A stretch of 6,423 nucleotides of DNA from an uncultured Spirochaetaceae bacterium (lineage in GTDB: Bacteria > Spirochaetota > Spirochaetia > Treponematales > Treponemataceae): positions 1-6,423 of the forward strand of contig CACYBG010000040.1 of assembly GCA_902772605.1 (NCBI GenBank). The letters are read 5' to 3'. Below, one piece after another: positions 1-5,709 of the stretch (the first letter of the stretch is position 1; each line of letters opens with the position of its first letter). The notes beneath the pieces were generated by a model. It made no database searches, was not told the DNA's origin, and saw only the letters and a program-made list of their open reading frames with translations. The translations under genes were made by a program, and so were the position numbers.

Positions 1-252
1 AAGGAAAACAAGGTTCTCCGCATGGGTGCAAGCATAAAGGACGGAAAGGTTAGCGTCGGAATGCTTGAGGTTGGACCGGATGATCCTCTCTACGGTGTTC
101 GCGGCGGTGAAAATGCGTTTGTGTTTACGACGGCACGCTACACTCCGATTCCTCTGACAGTCCGCGGTTATGGTGCCGGAGCTGGTGTAACAGCCGCAGG
201 TGTTTTCGGTGACATACTCAGAACCGTCAGCTGGAACATGTCCAGTTTCTAG
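1..252 (+). CDS. thrA: Bifunctional aspartokinase/homoserine dehydrogenase, C-terminal end (partial)
   Basis: Only the last 83 residues lie in the window; the frame is open to base 1, so the gene starts upstream. The Met codon at 22 is internal, not a start. What is visible is the end of the homoserine dehydrogenase domain. The segments DPLYGVRGGENAFVF, PLTVRGYGAGAGVTAAGVF and GDILRTVSW match, almost residue for residue, the end of the enterobacterial ThrA protein as I remember it. ThrA phosphorylates aspartate and reduces aspartate semialdehyde to homoserine, the first and third steps towards threonine and methionine. The kinase and ACT domains expected in this family are outside the window, so calling the protein bifunctional is an inference from similarity to ThrA rather than to stand-alone homoserine dehydrogenase. 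The TAG stop overlaps the ribosome binding site of the next gene, indicating an operon. Confidence 0.9.
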   Translation, partial: KENKVLRMGASIKDGKVSVGMLEVGPDDPLYGVRGGENAFVFTTARYTPIPLTVRGYGAGAGVTAAGVFGDILRTVSWNMSSF

Positions 253-255
253 GGG
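251..255 (+). promoter_or_regulatory. Ribosome binding site overlapping the thrA stop codon
   Basis: AGGGG begins inside the TAG stop of thrA and ends five bases before the ATG at 261. It fixes the start of the next gene. Ribosomes terminating on thrA would sit on this site, which suggests translational coupling of the two genes. Confidence 0.7.
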
Positions 256-260
256 AAAAA

Positions 261-2162
261 ATGGTCATCGTCTTAAAGCAGGGCATCAGTCAGGACGAAA
301 AGCGCAATTTAAAGGATTTTTTGACTGCCAGGAATTTCAGGCTCAATGAAATCGTCGGTGAGGAGGAAACCATCATCGCGGCGGTCGGGAAATCCTTCAT
401 AGAGGCATCCGAACTTGAATCCATGCCGGGAATCAGCAGGGTCATCCCGATATCGAAGCCCTACAAGATGTCCAGCCGTGAGTTCAAGAAGGAAAATACC
501 GTCGTTGAAATCGCCAACAGTCGCGGTCAGATAATCCGTGTGGGCGGACAGAGGGTCGTTGCAATTGCGGGGCCTTCATCGTTCGACGGTCCCGGACAGA
601 TAATGTCTGCTGCGGAAGCTGTTGCTGCATCCGGTGCATCGCTTTTTTTTGCAGACATCTATGATGATGACCGTATTTTCAACCTTCAGGAAATGGAAGG
701 GAAACTCAGACTCTTGAAGGAGGCCGGTGAAAAATTCGGTCTTCCGGTTGTTTCGAAAGTCCTTTCCGAATCCCACATAGCACTGGTCGGAAAATATGCG
801 GACGTTTTTCTTGTCGATTCCGATGGCATGGGAAACCATGATTTCCTTCGCAAATTCGGTCTGGCCGGAAAACCCGTAATTTTGAAAAGGTCTCATACGG
901 CATCCCTTGAAGACTTTCTGATGTCGGCTGAACAGTTGCTTTCTTCCGGCTGTGAAAGTGTGATCCTCTGCGAACACGGGATAAAGACGATTGAACCTTC
1001 GTCAAGAAACGTTCTGGACCTTTCTGCAGTTCCCGTCCTTAGAAACATGTCACATCTGCCCGTATTGGTCGATCCGTGCGGCATTGACGGTCATGGAAAT
1101 TCCGTTCATCCGCTTGGAATGGCATCGATTTCTGCCGGAGCCGATGGACTTATGATTGACGTAAGTTTTGAAAGCGAGTCTGATTCCGACCGTTCATTGT
1201 CCCTGGCCCAGTTTGACAAGCTGATGCATGATGTCGAAGCTCTTGCTCCCGTCATGGGAAAAGCCGTTGCACACATCAGGACTTGCGGAAGGGAGAGACT
1301 TGTCTGTGCCTACAGTGGAAAGCGCGGTGCATATGCGGAACAGGCGGTGGGAAGGTATTTTGATTCTACGGACGTTACGGCCCTTCCACTTGATTCGTTC
1401 AGTGAAATCTTCCAGTCGGTAATCGACGGTAAGGCTGATTATGGAATGGTTCCGATAGAGAATTCGCTTGCGGGTTCGGTTTATCAGAACTACGACAATT
1501 TCTGCCGCTTTGAGGATGTAACGATTGCAGGAGCTGTCACGCTCAACATCCGTCATGCACTGCTCGGCGTAAAGGGTGCCTCACTGGAGGACATAAGGAC
1601 CGTTTACAGTCATCCGCAGGGATTCGGACAGTGCAAGAAATTCCTTGACGGATATAAGGAATGGGTGCACATAGATTCCGTCTCGACCGCAACGGCTGCA
1701 AAGCTTGTCTCCGAACGGAACGACAGGTCTCTTGCTGCAATTGCAAGTACGGTCAATGCGGATCTTTACGACATGGACATATTGCAGGAGGACATTGAAG
1801 ACGATCCGAACAACTTCACTCGTTTTCTTGTGATTCAGTCCGCCAACCAGAAGAGGAATGTCGCCGGAAACGTAAGGCCGAACATGGCAAGCTTCATATT
1901 CAAGACGAAAAACGAACCGGGGTCGCTTTACAGGAGTCTGGGCGTTTTTGCGAAGTTCAACGTCAATCTGACCAGGCTTGAATCCCGTCCGATGGAAGGT
2001 CATGCATGGAACTACTGGTTTTATGCCGATGCTGAACTTTCGAACATCCTTTCCGGTGCGGAAGTCGATGTGGTAGGCTATGTCGAACGCCTTACCGAAG
2101 AGTTGAAGGATACGGTCGAGGATGTAAGGCTTCTGGGCATTTATGCAGAAAACCGTCCCTAA
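261..2162 (+). CDS. pheA: Fusion of a degenerate DAHP-synthase-like domain, prephenate dehydratase and ACT domain
   Basis: Three modules in 633 residues. Residues 1-75 are a ferredoxin-like N-terminal domain of the DAHP synthase type, ending in ISKPYKMSSREF. Residues 81-330 align along their length with class I DAHP synthase (VAIAGPSS, LKRS, LSAVPVL, SHLPVLVDP, AGADGLM), but the active-site motifs are changed: AGPC to AGPS at 106, the KPRTSP loop lost near 129-141, DPSH to DPCG at 271-274, VEVHP to IDVSF at 299-303. Residues 347-525 are prephenate dehydratase: VPIENSLAGSV at 397-407, SHPQGFGQC at 450-458 and the catalytic TRF at 520-522 are all present. Residues 540-628 are an ACT domain with PGSLYRSL (553-560) and ESRP (574-577), the usual Phe-binding motif. 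Expected reaction: prephenate to phenylpyruvate, in the cytoplasm, inhibited by Phe. No chorismate mutase module is present. The start is supported by the AGGGG site and the 8-base gap from thrA. I expect no DAHP synthase activity; that is inference. Confidence 0.9.
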   Translation: MVIVLKQGISQDEKRNLKDFLTARNFRLNEIVGEEETIIAAVGKSFIEASELESMPGISRVIPISKPYKMSSREFKKENTVVEIANSRGQIIRVGGQRVVAIAGPSSFDGPGQIMSAAEAVAASGASLFFADIYDDDRIFNLQEMEGKLRLLKEAGEKFGLPVVSKVLSESHIALVGKYADVFLVDSDGMGNHDFLRKFGLAGKPVILKRSHTASLEDFLMSAEQLLSSGCESVILCEHGIKTIEPSSRNVLDLSAVPVLRNMSHLPVLVDPCGIDGHGNSVHPLGMASISAGADGLMIDVSFESESDSDRSLSLAQFDKLMHDVEALAPVMGKAVAHIRTCGRERLVCAYSGKRGAYAEQAVGRYFDSTDVTALPLDSFSEIFQSVIDGKADYGMVPIENSLAGSVYQNYDNFCRFEDVTIAGAVTLNIRHALLGVKGASLEDIRTVYSHPQGFGQCKKFLDGYKEWVHIDSVSTATAAKLVSERNDRSLAAIASTVNADLYDMDILQEDIEDDPNNFTRFLVIQSANQKRNVAGNVRPNMASFIFKTKNEPGSLYRSLGVFAKFNVNLTRLESRPMEGHAWNYWFYADAELSNILSGAEVDVVGYVERLTEELKDTVEDVRLLGIYAENRP

Positions 2163-2209
2163 GGCTTTTAAGATTTTTATAAAACTGCTATCATTTTATG
2201 AATTGCGGA

Positions 2210-2218
2210 TGTTATAGT
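2210..2218 (+). promoter_or_regulatory. Candidate extended -10 promoter for ilvH
   Basis: TGTTATAGT reads as TGn followed by TATAGT, five of six matches to TATAAT with the extended -10 dinucleotide. No good -35 hexamer lies 16-18 bases upstream, which extended -10 promoters tolerate. Transcription would start near 2225, giving an untranslated leader of about 49 bases before the ATG at 2274. Read-through from the upstream gene remains possible, as I see no terminator between them. Confidence 0.45.
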
Positions 2219-2260
2219 TAACGGTTGATGATTCGCGTTCGGATTATTCACCGTTTCCCT

Positions 2261-2266
2261 AAGGAG
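2261..2266 (+). promoter_or_regulatory. Ribosome binding site of ilvH with a T7 spacer
   Basis: AAGGAG is a strong Shine-Dalgarno sequence. It is separated from the ATG at 2274 by exactly seven T residues (2267-2273). It fixes the ilvH start. Confidence 0.85.
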
Positions 2267-2273
2267 TTTTTTT

Positions 2274-2765
2274 ATGGAAAAATATGTTCTTTCTGTTCTT
2301 GTTGAAAATCATGCCGGTGTTCTGAGCCGCGTCTCTGGACTTTTCAGCCGCCGTGGATACAACATCGATTCTTTGACAGTGTGTGAAACGGCAGATTCAA
2401 ACCGTTCCCGCATGACGATTGTCGTTAGGGGTGACGAGTATATCCTTGAGCAGATTGAAAAGCAGCTTTCAAAGCTTGTCGAAGTGATTTCAATCGAGCA
2501 CTGTCTTCCGTCCGAAACGACCCAGCGCGAAATGGCGTTGATTAAGGTCAAGGCGAGCGGAGAAAAGCGTGCGGTAATCATCGAAACATGCAACATTTTC
2601 CGTGCACATATAGTCGATGTATCTGAAAATTCACTGATTGTCGAGGCGACCGGAAGTGAAGACAAGATTTCATCCCTCATCCGTCTGCTTGAGCCCTATG
2701 GAATACTGGAGCTCTTGAAGTCCGGACTCACTGCAATGGATCGCGGTGAAAAGGTGATGAAATAA
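2274..2765 (+). CDS. ilvH: Acetolactate synthase small (regulatory) subunit
   Basis: 163 residues, the normal length for IlvH/IlvN of the long type. Residues 1-75 are the N-terminal ACT domain, with LSVLVENHAGVLSRVSGLFS and RRGYNIDSLTV, the most conserved stretch of the family, then EQIEKQLSKLVEV near 61-73. Residues 85-160 are the C-terminal domain, with ALIKVKA, FRAHIVDVS, IVEATGSEDKI and PYGILELLKSGLTAMDRG. The protein binds valine or another branched-chain end product and controls the catalytic subunit IlvB, which makes acetolactate from pyruvate in the first shared step of valine, leucine and isoleucine synthesis. Normally ilvB lies directly upstream; here the upstream gene is the prephenate dehydratase fusion and downstream is a convergent unrelated gene, so the catalytic subunit must be encoded elsewhere. 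Residue 15 is Ala where Pro is common in this ACT motif (ENHAGVLSR versus ENKPGVLSR). Confidence 0.95.
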   Translation: MEKYVLSVLVENHAGVLSRVSGLFSRRGYNIDSLTVCETADSNRSRMTIVVRGDEYILEQIEKQLSKLVEVISIEHCLPSETTQREMALIKVKASGEKRAVIIETCNIFRAHIVDVSENSLIVEATGSEDKISSLIRLLEPYGILELLKSGLTAMDRGEKVMK

Positions 2766-2851
2766 TTTTTTAGGCTGTCGGTTCCGTTTCGTTCCTGTCG
2801 GTAAATCTGCCTGAACATGGGGCGGAATGTGAATCGCCTGTCTGGAATCGT

Positions 2852-3292
2852 TCAGTTTCCCGGGATTTTGTGCCACTTTTCGTCGAACAGTTTCCAGGAA
2901 TTATCCTCGATGACTGCCGTTCCCGTCCTGTAGCATGAAACGTTCAGGGGAAAATCAACCGCAGTTTCTGTCGGTGGAGTGTAAGGGGCGATTCCATGCG
3001 GGTCTCCCGATATCCTTGCAAAGACTATCCTGAATTCGGTCCGAACGTCCGGCTTTCCTTCGGTGCAAAATACGAGCGGAAAATAAAACGTCGTTCCGTC
3101 CAGTTTCGGATTTTCAACCTTCACTTCGAAAGCGTCTTCCGGAAAGGATTCTGCAAACGACCATAGCGGAAAAACGGGTATGGCCCTGCATCCGGGGAGA
3201 TTTTCAGAGTTGAAGTCCCCGATTATTTTTTTTGAGCTCCTTATGATTTTTAAAACCACGTCCCTGTGTGGAATCATTGTCTGTGTCTGCAT
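2852..3292 (-). CDS. Uncharacterised protein, 146 residues
   Basis: I do not recognise this protein. The frame is open for 175 codons up to 3379, but the upper part overlaps the divergent lipoprotein gene and its own probable promoter, so the start is placed at the ATG at 3292; the ATG at 3277 (141 residues) is equally possible. Neither has a clear Shine-Dalgarno sequence. The N-terminus is basic (residues 10-22, VVLKIIRSSKK), without an obvious signal peptide or membrane segment. The rest is rich in Phe, Pro and alternating hydrophobic residues (AFEVKVENPKL, TFYFPLVFC, TEFRIVFARI, AVDFPLNVSCY), suggesting a beta-rich domain, and ends in SWKLFDEKWHKIPGN. Support for coding is the length, the protein-like composition, a good promoter and the absence of any gene on the opposite strand. 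It converges on ilvH with an 86-base gap and is divergent from the lipoprotein gene. Confidence 0.65.
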   Translation of the reverse strand: MQTQTMIPHRDVVLKIIRSSKKIIGDFNSENLPGCRAIPVFPLWSFAESFPEDAFEVKVENPKLDGTTFYFPLVFCTEGKPDVRTEFRIVFARISGDPHGIAPYTPPTETAVDFPLNVSCYRTGTAVIEDNSWKLFDEKWHKIPGN

Positions 3293-3327
3293 CAGCTTAA
3301 ATGTAGCGCAAAATCGACAAAAAGTGT

Positions 3328-3355
3328 AGTATAAGCCGATGAATGACCTTGTCAG
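3328..3355 (-). promoter_or_regulatory. Sigma-70-type promoter for the 146-residue protein
   Basis: On the minus strand, CTGACA at 3355-3350 (five of six to TTGACA) is followed after a 16-base spacer by TATACT at 3333-3328 (five of six to TATAAT). Transcription would start near 3321, about 28 bases before the ATG at 3292. The -35 element lies inside the first codons of the divergent lipoprotein gene, so the two transcription units overlap at their starts. Confidence 0.55.
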
Positions 3356-5102
3356 ACTTTCAATCCTTCTTGCGTTCACAGCCGTTTTTTTTTCCTGTTC
3401 GGGACCTTCATCGAGGGATCAATCTGCATATGTAAAAAATCTTCCTGCGTGGGCCGGCAGGTCCGAATTGAAATTTGAAGGACAGGGACTTCTGGTCATG
3501 GGGGGAAGAAACGTTTCTGCTCTGGTATGTGGCGGTGAAAATCAGGAGACGGAAGCGTTTTTTTTCAACGGAAGGCAAAAATCGGCACTTGAAAAACTGG
3601 TTTGTCGCAGAGAAGGTGCGTCTCTGGAAGTGACCGTTTCGAATCTGGATGTATGCGACGATTTTTCGGGCGACGTAAAATTCGGTTTCATTTATGATTG
3701 CGGCGGAGTTTCCGAACCAGGCGTTTCTTTTTCATTTCGGTCGCTCGGAAAAAAGACCGTCGGAATCTCCATGTGCCTGCCTGAAGACATATCCGATATG
3801 ATAGGCTTTTACGTCTGTTCGGACACTGCGTTTTCAGTCGAAAAGGTTTCGTCGGCTCATGCAAGAATCGGAATGGACGTTTCATCGGAAATCCCTTTGT
3901 ATGCATTCGGACGGGATGGAGGGACTGTGGACGGAACGAATCTTTCCGTTGATTTTTCAGACGGTAAGAATCTGTTCGACCGGTCAAACGGAAGGGAATC
4001 CGTGCTGCCGAAAATAGAAATGACGCTTGCAGGAATTTCCGAACTTCCTGCAGATGACGGTATGGACAGGCTTTCGTTTTCATACGGTGGAAGCAGTTTT
4101 GTCCTTCGTCGTTCGCCTGCCGCAAATGCCGTGACGCTTCAGTCTTCTTCCGTAAGGGATGCGTTTTCCGTAATGGAGCTTAAAGAAAATCCTTCGCTGC
4201 TCAAATCGGTATTCATGACTTCCAATGGACTTGAACTGTGTCCGTCGGATGGAACTGTAGATGAGCCTTTCGTTACTGATGTCGGACTTATCTTGGAGTG
4301 GCCCAGGTCTAAATGGAGGACGGCCGAATACGAACTTTTCAGATGGGAACTTTTTCCCGACGTGCTGATTTTCGACTTCAAGGATTACGATGTCCAGAAC
4401 CTTTTCATGAGCAGGATTGCGTATTTCACCGAAAAGGATGGATACAGGGGGACTTTCATTGACGACGAATCGGTGAAGACCCTGCACGGTTACAATGCAC
4501 ACGATTACAAGGCGGACGACCTTGCCGAATTTTTCACCGTTGCTGCCGGGAAAAAGCTGTCCCTGAACGAGAAGGAACGTCTGCTCAGGAATATACTGAT
4601 AAAAAACGGAATAATCGTTGATGCCGGAGACGGAAAGTTTTTGGCAGGGAAGGGTGCCGTCATTTCACTGTCGCGGGAATCTCCCATGGACTTACGCACT
4701 CAGCTTCTGGCTCATGAAACCTGGCACGGGATATATTTCATGGATGCCGGGTTCAGGGAATTTTCCGATTCTGTCTATGCCTCGACGAAAAAAAAGGCTC
4801 GGGATTTCCTGAAGCTGTACTTCAAGTCCTATGACAGCCTGGGATACGATACCGGTGACGAATACCTGATGCGGAATGAATTCATGGCGTACATGCTGCA
4901 GCAGTCCCCGAAAATGACGGTTCGGAATTTCCAGAAAATCAGCACGTGGTCTACGCTGGCCTTGAGGTCGCCTGAACTTTCCGGATACATGCAGAGGACG
5001 GAGTGCTCCGATTTCCTTGATGCGTCTGAACGTCTGTGCGGCTACGTTTCCGAACGATGGGGACTCTGGGGCGGAAGGACACATCTTCTGTCGAAAGAAT
5101 GA
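3339..5102 (+). CDS. Lipoprotein with HETWH zinc-metallopeptidase motif
   Basis: 587 residues. I do not recognise a named family. Residues 1-19 are a signal peptide with a hydrophobic core (LSILLAFTAVFFS), followed by Cys20 as the probable lipidation site; Phe at -3 is unusual for a classical lipobox but fits relaxed spirochete lipoboxes. Residues 40-260 are Gly/Ser/Phe-rich with many short beta-like strands and six Cys at 64, 89, 106, 121, 146 and 160, which could pair as disulfides outside the cytoplasm. Residues 350-440 look helical. LLAHETWHGIYF (His459, Glu460, His463) fits the HExxH zinc site; the GxxH continuation of metzincins is missing, and NEFMAYML with Glu514, 51 residues later, is a plausible third ligand, so a gluzincin-like peptidase is my best guess. 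An envelope location is inferred. An upstream in-frame TAG at 3327 makes ATG 3339 the only reasonable start, though no Shine-Dalgarno sequence precedes it. It converges on the next gene with a 16-base gap. Confidence 0.85.
   Translation: MNDLVRLSILLAFTAVFFSCSGPSSRDQSAYVKNLPAWAGRSELKFEGQGLLVMGGRNVSALVCGGENQETEAFFFNGRQKSALEKLVCRREGASLEVTVSNLDVCDDFSGDVKFGFIYDCGGVSEPGVSFSFRSLGKKTVGISMCLPEDISDMIGFYVCSDTAFSVEKVSSAHARIGMDVSSEIPLYAFGRDGGTVDGTNLSVDFSDGKNLFDRSNGRESVLPKIEMTLAGISELPADDGMDRLSFSYGGSSFVLRRSPAANAVTLQSSSVRDAFSVMELKENPSLLKSVFMTSNGLELCPSDGTVDEPFVTDVGLILEWPRSKWRTAEYELFRWELFPDVLIFDFKDYDVQNLFMSRIAYFTEKDGYRGTFIDDESVKTLHGYNAHDYKADDLAEFFTVAAGKKLSLNEKERLLRNILIKNGIIVDAGDGKFLAGKGAVISLSRESPMDLRTQLLAHETWHGIYFMDAGFREFSDSVYASTKKKARDFLKLYFKSYDSLGYDTGDEYLMRNEFMAYMLQQSPKMTVRNFQKISTWSTLALRSPELSGYMQRTECSDFLDASERLCGYVSERWGLWGGRTHLLSKE
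3385..3393 (+). repeat. T9 homopolymer in the lipoprotein signal peptide
   Basis: Nine consecutive T residues cover codons 16-19 (Val-Phe-Phe-Ser), directly before the lipidated Cys. Losing one T leads to a TAA at 3433-3435; gaining one leads to a TGA at 3476-3478. Slippage would therefore switch the gene off. Confidence 0.6.
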
Positions 5103-5104
5103 AA

Positions 5105-5125
5105 GGGCTTTTGTCTGATCAGCCC
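5105..5125. terminator. Weak hairpin between convergent genes, possible terminator
   Basis: GGGCT (5105-5109) can pair with AGCCC (5121-5125) around an 11-base loop, spanning the gap between the two convergent stop codons. Read on the minus strand the stem is followed by a T-rich stretch (TTTCATTCTTT), which resembles a weak intrinsic terminator for the minus-strand operon. On the plus strand no T-run follows directly. The stem is short, so this is tentative. Confidence 0.3.
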
Positions 5126-5709
5126 ATGAATTTCTTGTCTTTCGAAGTATCCATGTTGAAGTATTTTTCCGATGCAATCGTCGATGGCGGTCCGTGTCCC
5201 GGAAGTACAATCAGTTCGTCGCACTGTGAAAAAATTTTCTTTTCGATGTTTGAGCAGAGCAGTTTCCTGAAATATGTTCCGGATGTTTCTCCAATCGTTC
5301 CTGCCGATATTGCGTCTCCCGTGAAAATCAGGTTTCCGATTTTGAAAATCATGCTGTCGGTTGAATGTCCCGGGAGCGATGAATACTCTACGTCCAATCC
5401 AGCTATCATCAGTTTGCCGTCGCCACGAATCAGGTTTGCGCGGAATCCTTCGACTTCATAATCCGCCGTGTATATCTGCGGTGAATAGATTTTCGCCAGG
5501 GTTGAAAGTCCCCTTACGTGATGGTAGTGGTTGTGGGTAACCAGTACGGCCGTAAGCTTGTAGTGATCCGTTTCGAGCTGGGAAATCATGCCGTTGGAAA
5601 TCTTTCCCGGGTCGATTATGATTGCCTGCATTACGTTCGGGTCATCGTTTACTACGACATAACTGTTTGTGAAATCCTCTTCCAGAAACGTGTGTGAATA
5701 TACTTTCAT
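5119..5709 (-). CDS. Metallo-beta-lactamase-fold hydrolase with HxHxHH in place of HxHxDH
   Basis: 196 residues, about the length of short glyoxalase-II-like hydrolases. The fold motifs appear in the usual order: AIIIDPG at 29-35, THNHYHHVRG at 58-67, LPGHSTDS at 112-119 (His115), FTGDAI at 129-134 (Asp132) and LPGHGPPST at 169-177 (His172). His59, His61 and His64 of the first motif are kept, but the Asp expected at 63 is His, encoded by CAT at 5523-5521; that Asp normally ligates the second metal and assists catalysis. The other ligands suggest the metal site is still used, so this is more likely an altered than a dead enzyme, but that is inference. The substrate is unknown; family members cleave thioesters, phosphodiesters and other esters. 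No signal peptide is seen, so it is probably cytoplasmic. Its ATG overlaps the stop of the upstream pentapeptide gene by one base (TGATG), with GGGGG nine bases upstream as a possible ribosome site, so translation is probably coupled. Confidence 0.9.
   Translation of the reverse strand: MKVYSHTFLEEDFTNSYVVVNDDPNVMQAIIIDPGKISNGMISQLETDHYKLTAVLVTHNHYHHVRGLSTLAKIYSPQIYTADYEVEGFRANLIRGDGKLMIAGLDVEYSSLPGHSTDSMIFKIGNLIFTGDAISAGTIGETSGTYFRKLLCSNIEKKIFSQCDELIVLPGHGPPSTIASEKYFNMDTSKDKKFMG

Noticed and set aside
640..690. Compensated frameshift at the T8 run (643-650) as the cause of the lost KPRTSP motif in the DAHP synthase domain
   Set aside because: Reading the other two forward frames through this stretch gives no KPRTSP-like sequence; one reaches a stop quickly. 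The divergence also affects four other motifs far away, so it is true sequence change.
2220..2273. Terminator formed by AACGGT (2220-2225) and ACCGTT (2250-2255) before the T7 run at 2267-2273
   Set aside because: The loop is 24 bases, the stem only six, and the T-run is separated from the stem by 11 bases that include the ribosome binding site. The T7 is better explained as the spacer before the start codon.
2228..2305. Attenuator leader peptide before ilvH (ATG at 2228, beginning MIRVRII, with Ile and Val codons)
   Set aside because: It has no ribosome binding site, runs into the ilvH coding region, and no terminator/antiterminator hairpin pair is visible. The Ile/Val run is only a few codons.
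2766..2851. Terminator or repeat element in the ilvH convergent gap
   Set aside because: There is a direct repeat of CTGTCGGT (2775-2782 and 2795-2802) and a four-base stem GGCG/CGCC (2821-2838), but neither has a T-run or enough length to support a call.
3304..3335. Plus-strand promoter for the lipoprotein using TATAAG (3330-3335) or TAGTAT (3327-3332)
   Set aside because: TATAAG ends three bases before the ATG, and neither has a convincing -35 at the right spacing. The sequence is better explained as the minus-strand TATACT.
3293..3379. Longer form of the minus-strand 146-residue protein starting at 3379
   Set aside because: It would overlap the start of the lipoprotein gene and place the best promoter inside the coding region; the added residues show no protein-like pattern.
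4713..4760. Metzincin assignment for the HETWH lipoprotein
   Set aside because: The residues after HETWH are GIYFMD, without the GxxH/D that completes the metzincin site.
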